Notes: generated from the sequence alone by a model not told the origin. Shown: positions 16,468-25,484, counted from the stretch's first letter. The stretch is DNA of 40,644 nucleotides from Spirochaetia bacterium (GCA_900769325.1 CAAGGF010000030.1:1-40644), one strand, 5' to 3'. Numbers and translations: made by a program.

Positions 16468-18468
16468 TTGATTTTTCTTGATATTGTCTTAAATGTTCCT
16501 GTAAACCAGGCATTCACATATTCATACATTCCTCCAGAGAACGAAAAAAGCGAAAACTTTCCTCAAATCGGGAAAAGGGCTGAAGTCAGATTCGGAAATA
16601 AAAAAATGACAGGCTTCATCACAAAAATATACGATTCTTTTCCAAGCCACTGTGCAGTTCCGCCTGAAAAAATAAAGCAAATTTCAAAAATCGTAGATTC
16701 AGAGCCGCTTATAACGGATGAACTTTTAGAAACGGCAATCTGGGTTTCAAAATATTATCTTTGCACAATCGGAGAAGCCGTCAATTCCATTCTTCCATCC
16801 GCAAGAAGAGAAAGTTCTGAACAAGGTTTTTCATTCGACTCAGAAATCAGTGCAGGAATCAGGCAGAATCTTTCGGAAGAACAGAAAAAAGCCGTAGAAA
16901 AAATTTTAGCATACGCAGAAAAAAACGAATCGAGTTTTCACTATCTTTACGGTCCTACAGGAAGCGGCAAAACCGAAGTGTTTTTGCAGACGGCAGAAAA
17001 AATTTTAAAACAGAACAAAGGCGTTATCTACCTTGTCCCGGAAATCAGCCTTACGCAACAAGTCGTAGATTCAGTTGTAAACAGATTCGGTCCACAGGTT
17101 GCCGTCCTTCACTCATCTTTAACACAAAGCCAGAAACTCACTCAATGGAAAAAGATTTTACACCGGGAAGCAAGAATCGTAATCGGTGCAAGAAGTGCAG
17201 TTTTCGCTCCCGTTCCTGACCTTGGAATGATTATCATCGACGAAGAACACGATTCTTCATACAAATCAGGAAACACTCCGCGATACCATGCAAGACAGAC
17301 TGCAATGTACAGGTCAACAAAATTAAAAATTCCGCTCATAATGGGAAGTGCAACTCCAAGCGTAGAAGCGTGGCATCTTATGAACTGTGCCAAACTTATT
17401 AAACACACGCTTTCAAAAAGGCTTGCAGGCGGCGAAAAACCTTCAATAAAGTGCATAAATTTAAATCAGTCTGTAATGCAGGGCTGTATTTCAGAAGAAT
17501 TAAAAAATGAAATCGATGACACTCTAAAAGAAAAAAAACAGGCAATTTTATTTTTAAACAGGCGGGGATTTACGCATTTTTTCAGGTGCAACACATGCGG
17601 TTTTGAAATGAAATGCAAGAACTGCTCAGTTTCAATGACTTTCCACAAAAGCGAAAACAGACTTAAGTGCCATTACTGCGGCTGGCAGACTCTTCCGCCT
17701 TCAAGCTGCCCGAAATGCGGCTCACTCGACATCGGTTATTCAGGTTTTGGAACAGAATTTATCGAGGCAGAAACTTCGCAAAAATTTCCAAACGCAAAAA
17801 TCGTCCGTGTCGACACTGATTCAATTTCAAAAAAAGGCGAACTTCAAGAAAAAATCGATGCTTTCAAAAAAGGAGAATTCGACATAATGCTCGGAACTCA
17901 AATGGTTGCAAAAGGATTGAATTTTCCAAACCTCAAAACAGTCGGCGTAATTCTTGCAGACACGGCACTTCATCTTCCTGATTTTCGGGCAACAGAAAGA
18001 ACTTTTTCGCTTATAACACAAGTTGCAGGACGAGCCGGAAGATTTTTCCCGAACGGAAAAGTTTTAGTTCAGACTTACAATCCTGAAAACCAGGCAATTT
18101 CTTTTGCATGCAAAGGAAACACAGAAGGATTTTACGATTTTGAAATAAACCAACGAAAGCTTCTTTCTTTTCCGCCTTTTTCACGGCTTATAAGGCTCGT
18201 TTTCCGTTCTCCAAACCAGATAAAAGCTCAAAAAACAAGTGAAGATGCAGCAACCTTAATAGAAAATTTAAAAATTCCGGGCGTGCAAATATTAGGGCCT
18301 TCAGAATGTCCTCTTTCAAAAATTTCACAGAATTACAGATTTCAGCTCATACTGAGAGGCGAAAAAATCGTTCCGCTTCAAAATGCCGCAAGAAAACTTT
18401 TATTCGACTACAGGCATCCTCAGGAAGTCTACATTGAATGTGATGTCGATCCGGTTTCACTTTTGTAA
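16468..18468 (+). CDS. priA: PriA, primosomal replication-restart helicase
   Basis: A 666-residue 3'-5' DNA helicase that reloads the replisome at stalled forks. An N-terminal fork-binding domain (1-~105) is followed by helicase lobe 1 with Walker A GPTGSGKT at 162-169 and DEEH at 258-261. The zinc-binding insertion has eight cysteines (C364, C367, C373, C376, C391, C394, C404, C407). Helicase lobe 2 has LGTQMVAKGLNFPNL and QVAGRAGR. The start is TTG at 16468, with AGGATAAG just upstream overlapping the UDG-like stop region, so the two are co-transcribed. Convergent with truA with only 25 bp between, in which I see no terminator. Confidence 0.97.
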   Translation: MIFLDIVLNVPVNQAFTYSYIPPENEKSENFPQIGKRAEVRFGNKKMTGFITKIYDSFPSHCAVPPEKIKQISKIVDSEPLITDELLETAIWVSKYYLCTIGEAVNSILPSARRESSEQGFSFDSEISAGIRQNLSEEQKKAVEKILAYAEKNESSFHYLYGPTGSGKTEVFLQTAEKILKQNKGVIYLVPEISLTQQVVDSVVNRFGPQVAVLHSSLTQSQKLTQWKKILHREARIVIGARSAVFAPVPDLGMIIIDEEHDSSYKSGNTPRYHARQTAMYRSTKLKIPLIMGSATPSVEAWHLMNCAKLIKHTLSKRLAGGEKPSIKCINLNQSVMQGCISEELKNEIDDTLKEKKQAILFLNRRGFTHFFRCNTCGFEMKCKNCSVSMTFHKSENRLKCHYCGWQTLPPSSCPKCGSLDIGYSGFGTEFIEAETSQKFPNAKIVRVDTDSISKKGELQEKIDAFKKGEFDIMLGTQMVAKGLNFPNLKTVGVILADTALHLPDFRATERTFSLITQVAGRAGRFFPNGKVLVQTYNPENQAISFACKGNTEGFYDFEINQRKLLSFPPFSRLIRLVFRSPNQIKAQKTSEDAATLIENLKIPGVQILGPSECPLSKISQNYRFQLILRGEKIVPLQNAARKLLFDYRHPQEVYIECDVDPVSLL

Positions 18469-18493
18469 AAAAATAAAGAATTTTACATGATTT

Positions 18494-19285
18494 TTATTTA
18501 TGCCGTCTTATTCCGTCAAAATTTATTTTATAAAGAAAAAGACCTTTTGCAGGTGCCGTAACTCCGGCTTTAGTTCTGTCCCTGCACTCAAGAATTTTTT
18601 TCATTGAATCTTCGGGGGCATTTTTTTTATCAAGATTTATTAAAGTTCCCGTTATAGTCCTTACCATTTTCCAAAGGAATGCGTTTGCTTCGATTTCAAA
18701 AACCAGAACTTCACTTCCGTCCGGAAAATTCTTTTGAGTAAAAAAATGTGCTTTTTCGATGTAACGCATTGTAGAAAGGCTTTCATCGCCGCTTGAAGCA
18801 AAAGATGCACAATCGATTTCACCTTTTAAACACTCGCAGTAAGAATTAAGCCGTTCAAGAGAAGGTTTATAATTTACCTGCCATGCAAATCTGTTCTGAG
18901 AGGCAAGAATTTTATCATAAACGATGTAATACCTGTAAACTCGGCTTGTCGCAGAAAACCTTGCATTAAAAGAAAGAGGAACTTCTCTTGCTTCTGTAAT
19001 ACGAATGTCGCACGGAAGGAATCTGTTTAAGGCAAGCGGATAACGCTCTAAAGGAATTGAATCAACAGGTGAAAAAAAATTTGCACTCTGTGCACACGCA
19101 TGAACACCGCTGTCCGTTCTTCCTGAACCGTAAAGAATTAAAGGAGTTTTGTGAAGTTTTTCAAGGGCAATTTCGATTTCACCCTGCACCGTCCTGAAAG
19201 AATTTTTTCGTTCTCCTTCATCCTGCCTCTGCCAGCCGCAAAAATCTGTTCCGTCGTAAGAAACTGTCAATAAAATATTACGCAT
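18494..19285 (-). CDS. truA: TruA, tRNA pseudouridine(38-40) synthase
   Basis: 263 residues. Catalytic motif GSGRTDSGVHA with the nucleophilic Asp at residue 58. N-terminal VSYDGTDFCGWQRQ and C-terminal FLWKMVRTITGTL motifs are all typical of TruA. Modifies U38-40 in the anticodon stem. The ATG at 19285 shares its first base with the TAA of the DUF2225 gene (TAATG), implying coupled translation. Last gene of the folP-cdaA-cdaR-acpS-DUF2225-truA unit. Confidence 0.97.
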   Translation of the reverse strand: MRNILLTVSYDGTDFCGWQRQDEGERKNSFRTVQGEIEIALEKLHKTPLILYGSGRTDSGVHACAQSANFFSPVDSIPLERYPLALNRFLPCDIRITEAREVPLSFNARFSATSRVYRYYIVYDKILASQNRFAWQVNYKPSLERLNSYCECLKGEIDCASFASSGDESLSTMRYIEKAHFFTQKNFPDGSEVLVFEIEANAFLWKMVRTITGTLINLDKKNAPEDSMKKILECRDRTKAGVTAPAKGLFLYKINFDGIRRHK

Positions 19286-20172
19286 TATAACTCGTCATCA
19301 CTTACTTCTTTTGAAATTGTATCGTATAAATCGCGGGATTTTTCAAGAAGCGGTCCCGGTTTTGCTTTTGAAGATTTTCCAAGTCCGAAAATGCGCGCGA
19401 TTGCCGTTTTTGATTCACTTAATTTTTTTAGCCTTAACTGAATGTCGTCTTTTTGCCCGTATTTTAATTCAAGAATTCCGCAAAGATAGATTACACCGTC
19501 CCAGCCGTAATTTTTATCCATATCAGGTCCGAAATTTGAAAGGGAAGAACTTTTTTCTGTTCTGTTCTGCTCATTTTCAACTGCCTGCTGATAAAAGAAA
19601 AGAGCCTTTCTGTAAAAAACCTGAGAAATGTAATCAAAATTGTGTCCGGGACAAACAGAATTTAATTCTTTTGAAAGCCATGCAAGACGCAGCGTCAGAA
19701 AAGCAGACTTCATTGTCGGAACAAGTTCGGGATTTACAAGCGAATAAGTTAAAATTGAAAGATAATACATCGCACATCCGTCGTACAGATTGCGTTCTTT
19801 TTTTAAATTAAAATGCGGAAAAATTGTTTCAACTTTTTTAAATCTCTCGTCCCTTGTTTCAAAAAGCCTGTCTAAAACTTCTTTATTTTTTAAATCTTTA
19901 AAATCGTTCCACAAAAGTGCGGTATAACAGAAAGGACATGAACCGATTTCATAAATCAAAGGATAAATTCGGCCAAAACGGGCAGAAGGCTCAAAAATTC
20001 TATGAAGTTCATCAGTAAGACCTCCGGCAATCATTCGTCCGTTTCCGCTCATCATAATTTCACGGTCAAAATTCTTTTTGCAGACCGGGCAATTCATTTT
20101 TTCTTTTGACCAGTAAGAGATGACTGCTTTCTTTTTTTCTACCTGATTTTTACTCTTTGAACTAACCTGCAT
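19285..20172 (-). CDS. DUF2225 family zinc-binding-type protein
   Basis: 295 residues. Two Cys pairs, CPVC near residue 28 and CPFC near 79, look like a zinc site. The intervening RMIAGGLTDELHRIFEPSARFG and the helical, TPR-like remainder match DUF2225, a conserved bacterial family without known function. No signal peptide. The ATG at 20172 has AGGGTG upstream; an alternative ATG lies 25 codons in, just before the first Cys pair. A gene of unknown function occupies this slot between acpS and truA in Borrelia too, from memory. Confidence 0.85.
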   Translation of the reverse strand: MQVSSKSKNQVEKKKAVISYWSKEKMNCPVCKKNFDREIMMSGNGRMIAGGLTDELHRIFEPSARFGRIYPLIYEIGSCPFCYTALLWNDFKDLKNKEVLDRLFETRDERFKKVETIFPHFNLKKERNLYDGCAMYYLSILTYSLVNPELVPTMKSAFLTLRLAWLSKELNSVCPGHNFDYISQVFYRKALFFYQQAVENEQNRTEKSSSLSNFGPDMDKNYGWDGVIYLCGILELKYGQKDDIQLRLKKLSESKTAIARIFGLGKSSKAKPGPLLEKSRDLYDTISKEVSDDEL

Positions 20173-20201
20173 ATTTCACCCTGAATTTTAATTATTTTTT
20201 T

Positions 20202-20579
20202 TTAATTTTCACTTTCTATTATAACATAAGCGACGGCAAACTGTTTTTCATTTGATAAAGAAATGTGAATTTTTGAATTTCCGCAGATTTTTTTAAAAAT
20301 TCTTTCTGCTGAATTTTCAAGAACCACAAAAGGCCGGCCGTTTTCGTCGTTTAAAACAAAAACATCTTTCAAATCAAACCCCGAAAGCCCCGTACCTAAC
20401 GCTTTTGAAAATGCTTCTTTTGCGGCAAACCTGTTTGCATAATATTCGCACGCTTTTGAAACTGATTTAAAATTTTTACATTCTTTTTTGTTGAAAAATC
20501 TTTCAATCAAAGCACCTGAATCAACCCATTTTTTCATACGAGAAACATCGACTATATCTGTTCCGATTCCGAAAATCAT
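20202..20579 (-). CDS. acpS: AcpS, holo-[acyl-carrier-protein] synthase
   Basis: 125-residue phosphopantetheinyl transferase that activates acyl carrier protein with CoA. GIGTDIVDVSRM places the metal-binding Asp at residue 8, and RFAAKEAFSKALG places the partner Glu at 55, as in the E. coli enzyme. The start ATG overlaps the stop of cdaR by four bases (ATGA, 20576-20579). Confidence 0.96.
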   Translation of the reverse strand: MIFGIGTDIVDVSRMKKWVDSGALIERFFNKKECKNFKSVSKACEYYANRFAAKEAFSKALGTGLSGFDLKDVFVLNDENGRPFVVLENSAERIFKKICGNSKIHISLSNEKQFAVAYVIIESEN

Positions 20580-21613
20580 TGTGAAAGAAGGCTCTCCTCA
20601 TACTTTGTTTCTTGAAGTTCAGTTTCGCCGTCTGAGTTTTCTTCTGAAGGAGAATCTAAAGGCGAATCAAAAACTTTTTCTTCTATGGAAATTTTTACCT
20701 GAAGCGGATTTAAATTTTTTACGGAAAGAGAATCAGGAGCACTTACAAAAACAGGAAAATCAAAAGTTCCGGCTGAAACAGCCTTTTTTAAATCAATATA
20801 TACGGATTCAGGCTTTAAGCTGAATTTTTCAAGAACGCTCTGACTTCCTGAAAGCGTGAAAGAAACTTTTGGATTTTGCGAAGAAATAATAAAATTGTCT
20901 TTTAAATTTAAAAAACTGACTTCTATGTTTGAAAAATCTTTTTCAGCAATTTTCTCAGAAATTTCGATGTCGACACGAAAATCAGATTCAGGATAAATTT
21001 TTAAAAGAGAATTGATATTGTCAAGTTTTGTAGGAGACGAATAATTTGTTTTTGCTCCTTTAAGCATCACTTTTTTTGTATAAATCTGTTTTGTATTCTC
21101 AACGACAGATTTTGGACCTACGACTTTTACACTTGAAGGAATGACTTCCAAATTTGAAACATAATAACCGTTTTCAGGCTCCCCGGAAGTCGAAGCAACG
21201 ACAGGAATGTATTTTAAAATTTTTTCTTCAAGATTTAATGAAAAAGATTCCGGTTTTATTTTTATTTCAAGCGGTTCTATAGTTTTTAAATCATCCGAAA
21301 GTTCAACCTGAACAGGAACATCGTAAAAACCTTCCTGCGTATACGGCGTTAAATTTATGTACGCTTTTATGTCTTTTGAATTTACAGATGCGATATGAGA
21401 AGAATCTGTGCGGAAAACAACTTTTACGAAATTCGGGCAGACATCTTTTGTCGTAAGGTTTCCGTCTGAAATAACCTGCATAGGAATCATCAAAGTTTTT
21501 GAATCAAGCGTAATAATCTGATGAAAAGAATAAATGAAAATGGCAAGACACAGACAGATTACTTTTGCCGGCCAGTCCTTTGTAATTTTTTCAAAGAGAG
21601 CCTTTATGTTCAT
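20576..21613 (-). CDS. cdaR: CdaR-like YbbR-domain regulator of CdaA
   Basis: 345 residues: an N-terminal TM anchor (about residues 13-33, VICLCLAIFIYSFHQII) and an extracytoplasmic array of beta-rich YbbR repeats (e.g. TPYTQEGFYDVPVQVE and SVKVVGPKSVVENTKQIYTK). The C-terminal tail is Glu/Ser-rich. In Gram-positive bacteria this protein contacts the membrane diadenylate cyclase CdaA and modulates its activity. The ATG at 21613 is chosen because GGAGG lies nine bases before it and a longer frame would remove that spacing. It overlaps the cdaA 3' end by 23 bp. Downstream is acpS, not the usual glmM. Confidence 0.9.
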   Translation of the reverse strand: MNIKALFEKITKDWPAKVICLCLAIFIYSFHQIITLDSKTLMIPMQVISDGNLTTKDVCPNFVKVVFRTDSSHIASVNSKDIKAYINLTPYTQEGFYDVPVQVELSDDLKTIEPLEIKIKPESFSLNLEEKILKYIPVVASTSGEPENGYYVSNLEVIPSSVKVVGPKSVVENTKQIYTKKVMLKGAKTNYSSPTKLDNINSLLKIYPESDFRVDIEISEKIAEKDFSNIEVSFLNLKDNFIISSQNPKVSFTLSGSQSVLEKFSLKPESVYIDLKKAVSAGTFDFPVFVSAPDSLSVKNLNPLQVKISIEEKVFDSPLDSPSEENSDGETELQETKYEESLLSQ

Positions 21614-22406
21614 CGATTGTATCCTCCACTTCGTAAGAATCAGGGGTAATTTCAAGAAGATTTTCAAGAATCCGCGTCAATTCTGCAATTTTTAAATCGT
21701 AATGAAGTTTGGAATCGTATGCGAGGCTCAAAGCACCTGTTTCTTCTGAAACTACAAGAACAACGCAGTCAGAAATTTCGCTCAAACCTAAAGCCGCCCT
21801 GTGCCTTGTTCCGAAAGTTTTTTTAATGTCATACTGTTCGCTCAACGGAAGAAAACAGCCGGCAGCGATTAATTTTCCACCCTGAATGAAACAAGCACCG
21901 TCATGAAGCGGAGTGTCTTTTCCAAAAATCGTAACAAGAAGGCTTGAAGACAAATCTGCGTTGAGTTTTGTACCGGTTTTTATAAAATCTTCAAGTTTTG
22001 TGTGGCGTATGAAAACTGCAAGCATTCCCCTTTTTTGCTGCGAAAGCATTTCTGCGGCAATCAAGACTGAATCGACATAAGTGTGCTTGCTTCTTTTTCC
22101 AAATGCGAACCACTGGCTCTGTCCGAGTTTTAAAAAGATTTTTCGCATTTCAGGCTGAAAGACAATTGCAAACGCAACGATAAAAACAGGAGCAATTTTA
22201 TTAAAAACCCATGTAATCGTGTTTAAATGAAGAAGAAACGCAAGTGCATAAAAAACACCGACTATAACAAACGCCTTTACAAGCTGAATGCTGTTAGTTT
22301 TTACAATAAGAGTATAAATCTGATACAGAAGAAAAGTCAGAATTGCAATGTCAATTACAGGAGAAATATAAAAATATATGGAAATAATATTATCAAGGGC
22401 TTTCAA
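21591..22406 (-). CDS. cdaA: CdaA, membrane diadenylate cyclase
   Basis: 271 residues. Three TM helices in the first ~85 residues are followed by a DisA_N catalytic domain with DGA at 169-171 and RHR at 201-203, the two signatures for making c-di-AMP from ATP. c-di-AMP controls potassium and osmolyte balance and envelope stability. The start is TTG at 22406 with AAGGA about eight bases upstream; no suitable ATG precedes the first TM helix. Eleven bases from the folP stop. Confidence 0.95.
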   Translation of the reverse strand: MKALDNIISIYFYISPVIDIAILTFLLYQIYTLIVKTNSIQLVKAFVIVGVFYALAFLLHLNTITWVFNKIAPVFIVAFAIVFQPEMRKIFLKLGQSQWFAFGKRSKHTYVDSVLIAAEMLSQQKRGMLAVFIRHTKLEDFIKTGTKLNADLSSSLLVTIFGKDTPLHDGACFIQGGKLIAAGCFLPLSEQYDIKKTFGTRHRAALGLSEISDCVVLVVSEETGALSLAYDSKLHYDLKIAELTRILENLLEITPDSYEVEDTIDEHKGSL

Positions 22407-22416
22407 AATAAAATCC

Positions 22417-23235
22417 TTACGGTTTAATATAACTTAAAACTTTTAAAATATCTATAGTTTCGTTATAATCGTGCACGCGGACAATAGAAGCACCATTTAA
22501 AACAGAAATCAAGTTCGCAGCAAGAGTGCCGGAAAGCCTTTCATCTACAGGACGACCCGTCATTTCACCGATGCATGATTTTCTTGAAAGTGCCATAAGA
22601 ATTTTGTATTTTCCGCCGCAGAGATTTTTTAAATTTTTTATAAGGCTTACATTTCCTGAAAGATTTTTCCCGAACCCGATTCCAGGATCTACGATAATTT
22701 TTTCAGGCTGAATTCCGTTTTTTTCTGCAAAAGAAGCCCTTTCAAGAAGATAAGAATTGACTTCTTTAAAAACATCTGCATATTCAGTATTTTTCTGCAT
22801 TTGAGAAGGATTTCCCCGTTTGTGCATTAAAATTACAGGGATTTTTTTCTCTGAAGCGAACTCGCAAAGCCTTTCATCGTCTTCAAGTGCACTTACATCA
22901 TTTAAAATATCTGCCCCGCACTCAAAACACGCTTTCATGACAGAATATTTTCTTGTATCAACTGAAATCGGAATGTCTGAAATTTTTCTGATTTCTTTTA
23001 TTACAGGAATCAGTCTTTTTATTTCTTCTTCTTCACAAACATAATCAGAACCGGGACGAGTTGATTCAGCACCGATGTCGATTATATCTGCACCGGAATC
23101 TATGATTTTTCGTGCAAGGTCAAAACCTCCCCTGCTTTTTTCATAAAATGAATCAGGAGTGACATTTAAAATTGCCATAACAAGTGCCGGAAGATGAGTT
23201 GAAATTGTTCTGTCTGCAAGTGAAAGATTAATCAT
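22417..23235 (-). CDS. folP: FolP, dihydropteroate synthase
   Basis: 272-residue TIM-barrel enzyme joining p-aminobenzoate to the pterin pyrophosphate in folate synthesis, the sulfonamide target. Contains ILNVTPDSF at residues 22-30, the pterin-site DIGAESTRPGS, SVDTRKYSVMKACFECGADILNDVS, and IIVDPGIGFGK. The ATG at 23235 has GAGGGT upstream and lies 14 bases after the dxs stop. No other folate gene is nearby. Confidence 0.96.
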   Translation of the reverse strand: MINLSLADRTISTHLPALVMAILNVTPDSFYEKSRGGFDLARKIIDSGADIIDIGAESTRPGSDYVCEEEEIKRLIPVIKEIRKISDIPISVDTRKYSVMKACFECGADILNDVSALEDDERLCEFASEKKIPVILMHKRGNPSQMQKNTEYADVFKEVNSYLLERASFAEKNGIQPEKIIVDPGIGFGKNLSGNVSLIKNLKNLCGGKYKILMALSRKSCIGEMTGRPVDERLSGTLAANLISVLNGASIVRVHDYNETIDILKVLSYIKP

Positions 23236-23249
23236 TTTTTACCCTCTGT

Positions 23250-25139
23250 TTATTTTTCAAGACACGAAAGAGCTTCTTCTACAAGACATTCCGAAGAAAG
23301 ACCTGCTTCTTTTAAAACATGAGATCTAGTTCCGTTTGAAATGAATTTTTCAGGGAACGCTTTGATTCTAAAAGAAGTAATGCCGTTTTCAAAAAGAATA
23401 AGTGCAAGTTCTTCTGAAATTCCTGAAGTCTTAATTCCGTCTTCAACAAGAACGATTCCGTCATAATTTTTTGCAATTGAAATAAAATATTCGCTTGAAA
23501 ACGGTTTTATAAAACGCAGAATATAGATATCCGTAAAAATATTTTTTAAAAGAAGTGCACGGGAAGCAACTAAAACTTCGCTGTACATTCCGCCTGTCGT
23601 AACATAAAGAAGTTTTTTGTAAGATTTTTTTTCATCGAAAGAAACCGAAAGAGACGGTGCAAAATCAGTGCACGAAACAAAAAGACCTTTTCCTTTTTCG
23701 CACGGACTAGCAAAAACTGGAAGTTCACTCGGACAGGAAAGTTTAGGATAACGGATTATAACTGATTCTTCCTGTTCAGAAGCGTAAAAAAGACATTTTT
23801 CAAGATCACATGCACTTACAGGACTTAAAATCTGAATATTCGGAATTGTGCGGAATAAACTTATATCGAAAATTCCCTGATGAGTTTCTCCGTCATACGC
23901 AACTGCACCGGCTCTGTCTAAAACCATAATTACATGTACATTCTGAAGTGCAATATCGTGAATCACCTGGTCAACTGAACGCTGCATAAATGTCGAATAA
24001 ATGCACACAATCGGAAGAAGACCGCCTTTTGCAAGACCACCTGCAAATGTTACGGCATGCTCTTCGGCAATTCCTACATCAAAAAAACGATTCGGATAAT
24101 GGCGGGCAAAACTGTCAAGACCGGTTCCCTTTCCCATTGCAGCCGTTATGCAGACAATATCATCTCTTTTTTGTACAAGTGCCATAAGAGAAACGCTGAA
24201 TGCCTCTGTAAAACTAAGGGAATCAAATTTTTCCACGCTTCCGTCAGTGAGGCACAAAGGTCCGACTCCGTGAAAACGCTCCGGGTGGTCTTCTGCAGGG
24301 CTGTAACCCTTACCTTTTTTTGTTACGACATGAACTACGACGGGATTTTCTGTATATTTTACTTTTTTAAAGATTTTTTCAAGTTCCGCCTCATCGTGAC
24401 CGTCAAAAGGTCCAAAATAATCAAACCCGAAATTTGAAAAAAGATTGTTTGAAAGGAAAAGTCCTTTTATTCCCCGTTTAAAGCGGAAAATCAGTTTATC
24501 AAGGAATTTTATTTTTGAAACTTTTTTCGAAATTGAAGACTTTAAAATCTGATACCGCCGCGTCATGGTGAGTTTGCTTAAATATCTTGAAATCGCCCCG
24601 GTATTGCGGTCAATTGACATCTGATTGTCGTTTAAAACAACTATAAGATTATTTGAAATCTGACCGGCATTTGAAAGTCCCTCTAAAGCCATTCCGCCTG
24701 TAAGAGCCCCGTCCCCGATTATTGCAACGACTTTTCCTTCTTTTTTTTGAAGTTTCCACGAAGTCAATAATCCTAGAGCCTGCGAAATTGAAGTTGAAGC
24801 ATGACCTTCATCAAAAAAATCGTGAATGCTTTCTTCATGGCGGGTAAAACCTGAAAGACCTTCATCCTGACGCAAAGAACTGAAATTTTTGTAGCGTCCC
24901 GTAAGAAGTTTATGCGTATACGACTGATGACTTACATCCCAGATTAAAGCATCTTTAGGACTGTCAAAAACACGGTGAAGGGCAATCGTTAATTCTACAA
25001 CGCCAAGATTGCTTGCAAGATGACCGCCGTTTTTGCCAACAACTTCTATTATGGTTTTCCTGATTTCTTCGGAAAGTTTTATTAAATCTTTATGAGAAAG
25101 AGATTTTATATCTTCTGGTGATTTTATTTCTGACAGCAA
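23250..25139 (-). CDS. dxs: Dxs, 1-deoxy-D-xylulose-5-phosphate synthase
   Basis: First enzyme of the MEP isoprenoid pathway; condenses pyruvate with glyceraldehyde 3-phosphate using thiamine diphosphate. About 629 residues. N-terminal SKNGGHLASNLG-type motif (here GKNGGHLASNLGVVELT), ThDP-binding GDGALTGGMALEGLSNAG, and the pyrimidine-domain AEEHAVTFAGGLA. I place the start at TTG 25139 because GGGAG at 25148-25152 lies eight bases before it; a TTG at 25154 is in frame but has no ribosome-binding site. Preceded by its own candidate promoter and by the terminator of the upstream unit, so it starts a new transcript that may run on through folP. Confidence 0.95.
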   Translation of the reverse strand: MLSEIKSPEDIKSLSHKDLIKLSEEIRKTIIEVVGKNGGHLASNLGVVELTIALHRVFDSPKDALIWDVSHQSYTHKLLTGRYKNFSSLRQDEGLSGFTRHEESIHDFFDEGHASTSISQALGLLTSWKLQKKEGKVVAIIGDGALTGGMALEGLSNAGQISNNLIVVLNDNQMSIDRNTGAISRYLSKLTMTRRYQILKSSISKKVSKIKFLDKLIFRFKRGIKGLFLSNNLFSNFGFDYFGPFDGHDEAELEKIFKKVKYTENPVVVHVVTKKGKGYSPAEDHPERFHGVGPLCLTDGSVEKFDSLSFTEAFSVSLMALVQKRDDIVCITAAMGKGTGLDSFARHYPNRFFDVGIAEEHAVTFAGGLAKGGLLPIVCIYSTFMQRSVDQVIHDIALQNVHVIMVLDRAGAVAYDGETHQGIFDISLFRTIPNIQILSPVSACDLEKCLFYASEQEESVIIRYPKLSCPSELPVFASPCEKGKGLFVSCTDFAPSLSVSFDEKKSYKKLLYVTTGGMYSEVLVASRALLLKNIFTDIYILRFIKPFSSEYFISIAKNYDGIVLVEDGIKTSGISEELALILFENGITSFRIKAFPEKFISNGTRSHVLKEAGLSSECLVEEALSCLEK

Positions 25140-25180
25140 AATGCTTTCTCCCAAACACAGAAAAAATCTGCAATAATTTT

Positions 25181-25186
25181 ATTATA
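25181..25186 (-). promoter_or_regulatory. Candidate -10 box of dxs
   Basis: Perfect TATAAT on the minus strand, 42 bases before the TTG at 25139, in the short space between the upstream terminator and dxs. The -35 at 16-18 bp is poor; a TG directly before the hexamer may compensate. Confidence 0.45.
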
Positions 25187-25208
25187 CACCAATCAAAAAA
25201 AATCGCTA

Positions 25209-25249
25209 TAAAAAAAAAGACCGCATAGTAAAAAACTTCTGCGGTCTTA
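25209..25249 (-). terminator. Intrinsic terminator after the COX24-like gene
   Basis: Minus-strand hairpin: AAGACCGCA (25240-25248 as read on the minus strand) pairs exactly with TGCGGTCTT (25217-25225), a nine-base stem with a 14-base loop. It runs straight into a T-run encoded by the A-run at 25210-25218. It ends the rpoZ-miaA-COX24-like transcription before dxs. The clearest terminator in the window. Confidence 0.88.
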
Positions 25250-25276
25250 TCTGACACAAATCAGACTCAAAGCAAA

Positions 25277-25366
25277 TTATTTTGCCTTATGTCGATTTCT
25301 TCTAAGCATCTTTTTTCGCTTATGTGTCGCCATCTTCTGGCGTTTTCTTTTCTTTCCACAAGGCAT
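25277..25366 (-). CDS. 29-aa AURKAIP1/COX24-domain ribosome-associated protein
   Basis: A 29-residue, extremely basic peptide. It starts MPCGKKRKRQKMATHKRKK and ends in LRRNRHKAK. This matches the short bacterial AURKAIP1/COX24-domain proteins of Bacteroidota and spirochetes and the C-terminal domain of a mitochondrial small-subunit ribosomal protein; a role on the 30S subunit is inferred. AGGGG lies eight bases before the ATG at 25366. The gene has a candidate promoter upstream and a strong terminator 28 bp downstream, so it can be a monocistronic mRNA. A longer overlapping frame (25267-25452) is a shadow. Confidence 0.88.
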   Translation of the reverse strand: MPCGKKRKRQKMATHKRKKMLRRNRHKAK

Positions 25367-25401
25367 TGAGGACACCCCTTAAAACTATATATAGTATTAT
25401 T

Positions 25402-25430
25402 ATTATTACTGAAAAAAAAGTTTAGGTCAA
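25402..25430 (-). promoter_or_regulatory. Candidate promoter of the COX24-like gene
   Basis: Minus strand: -35 TTGACC (25425-25430). At a 16-19 bp spacing lie overlapping AT-only -10 candidates in a TAATAA repeat (AATAAT at 25402-25407 with a 17-bp spacer). A 12-bp palindrome ACTATATATAGT (25384-25395) falls at or just after the predicted start and could be an operator. It lies 36 bases before the ATG at its nearest base. Confidence 0.5.
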
Positions 25431-25484
25431 TAGAAAAATCATTATGATTCAAGGAAAACAGAAAAAAAATCAGATATTAAAGGG

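Noticed and set aside
25267..25452. 61-residue minus-strand frame overlapping the COX24-like gene
   Set aside because: Asn/Phe-rich upstream part has no start signal and covers the promoter; the alternative frame gives a recognised family with a ribosome-binding site.
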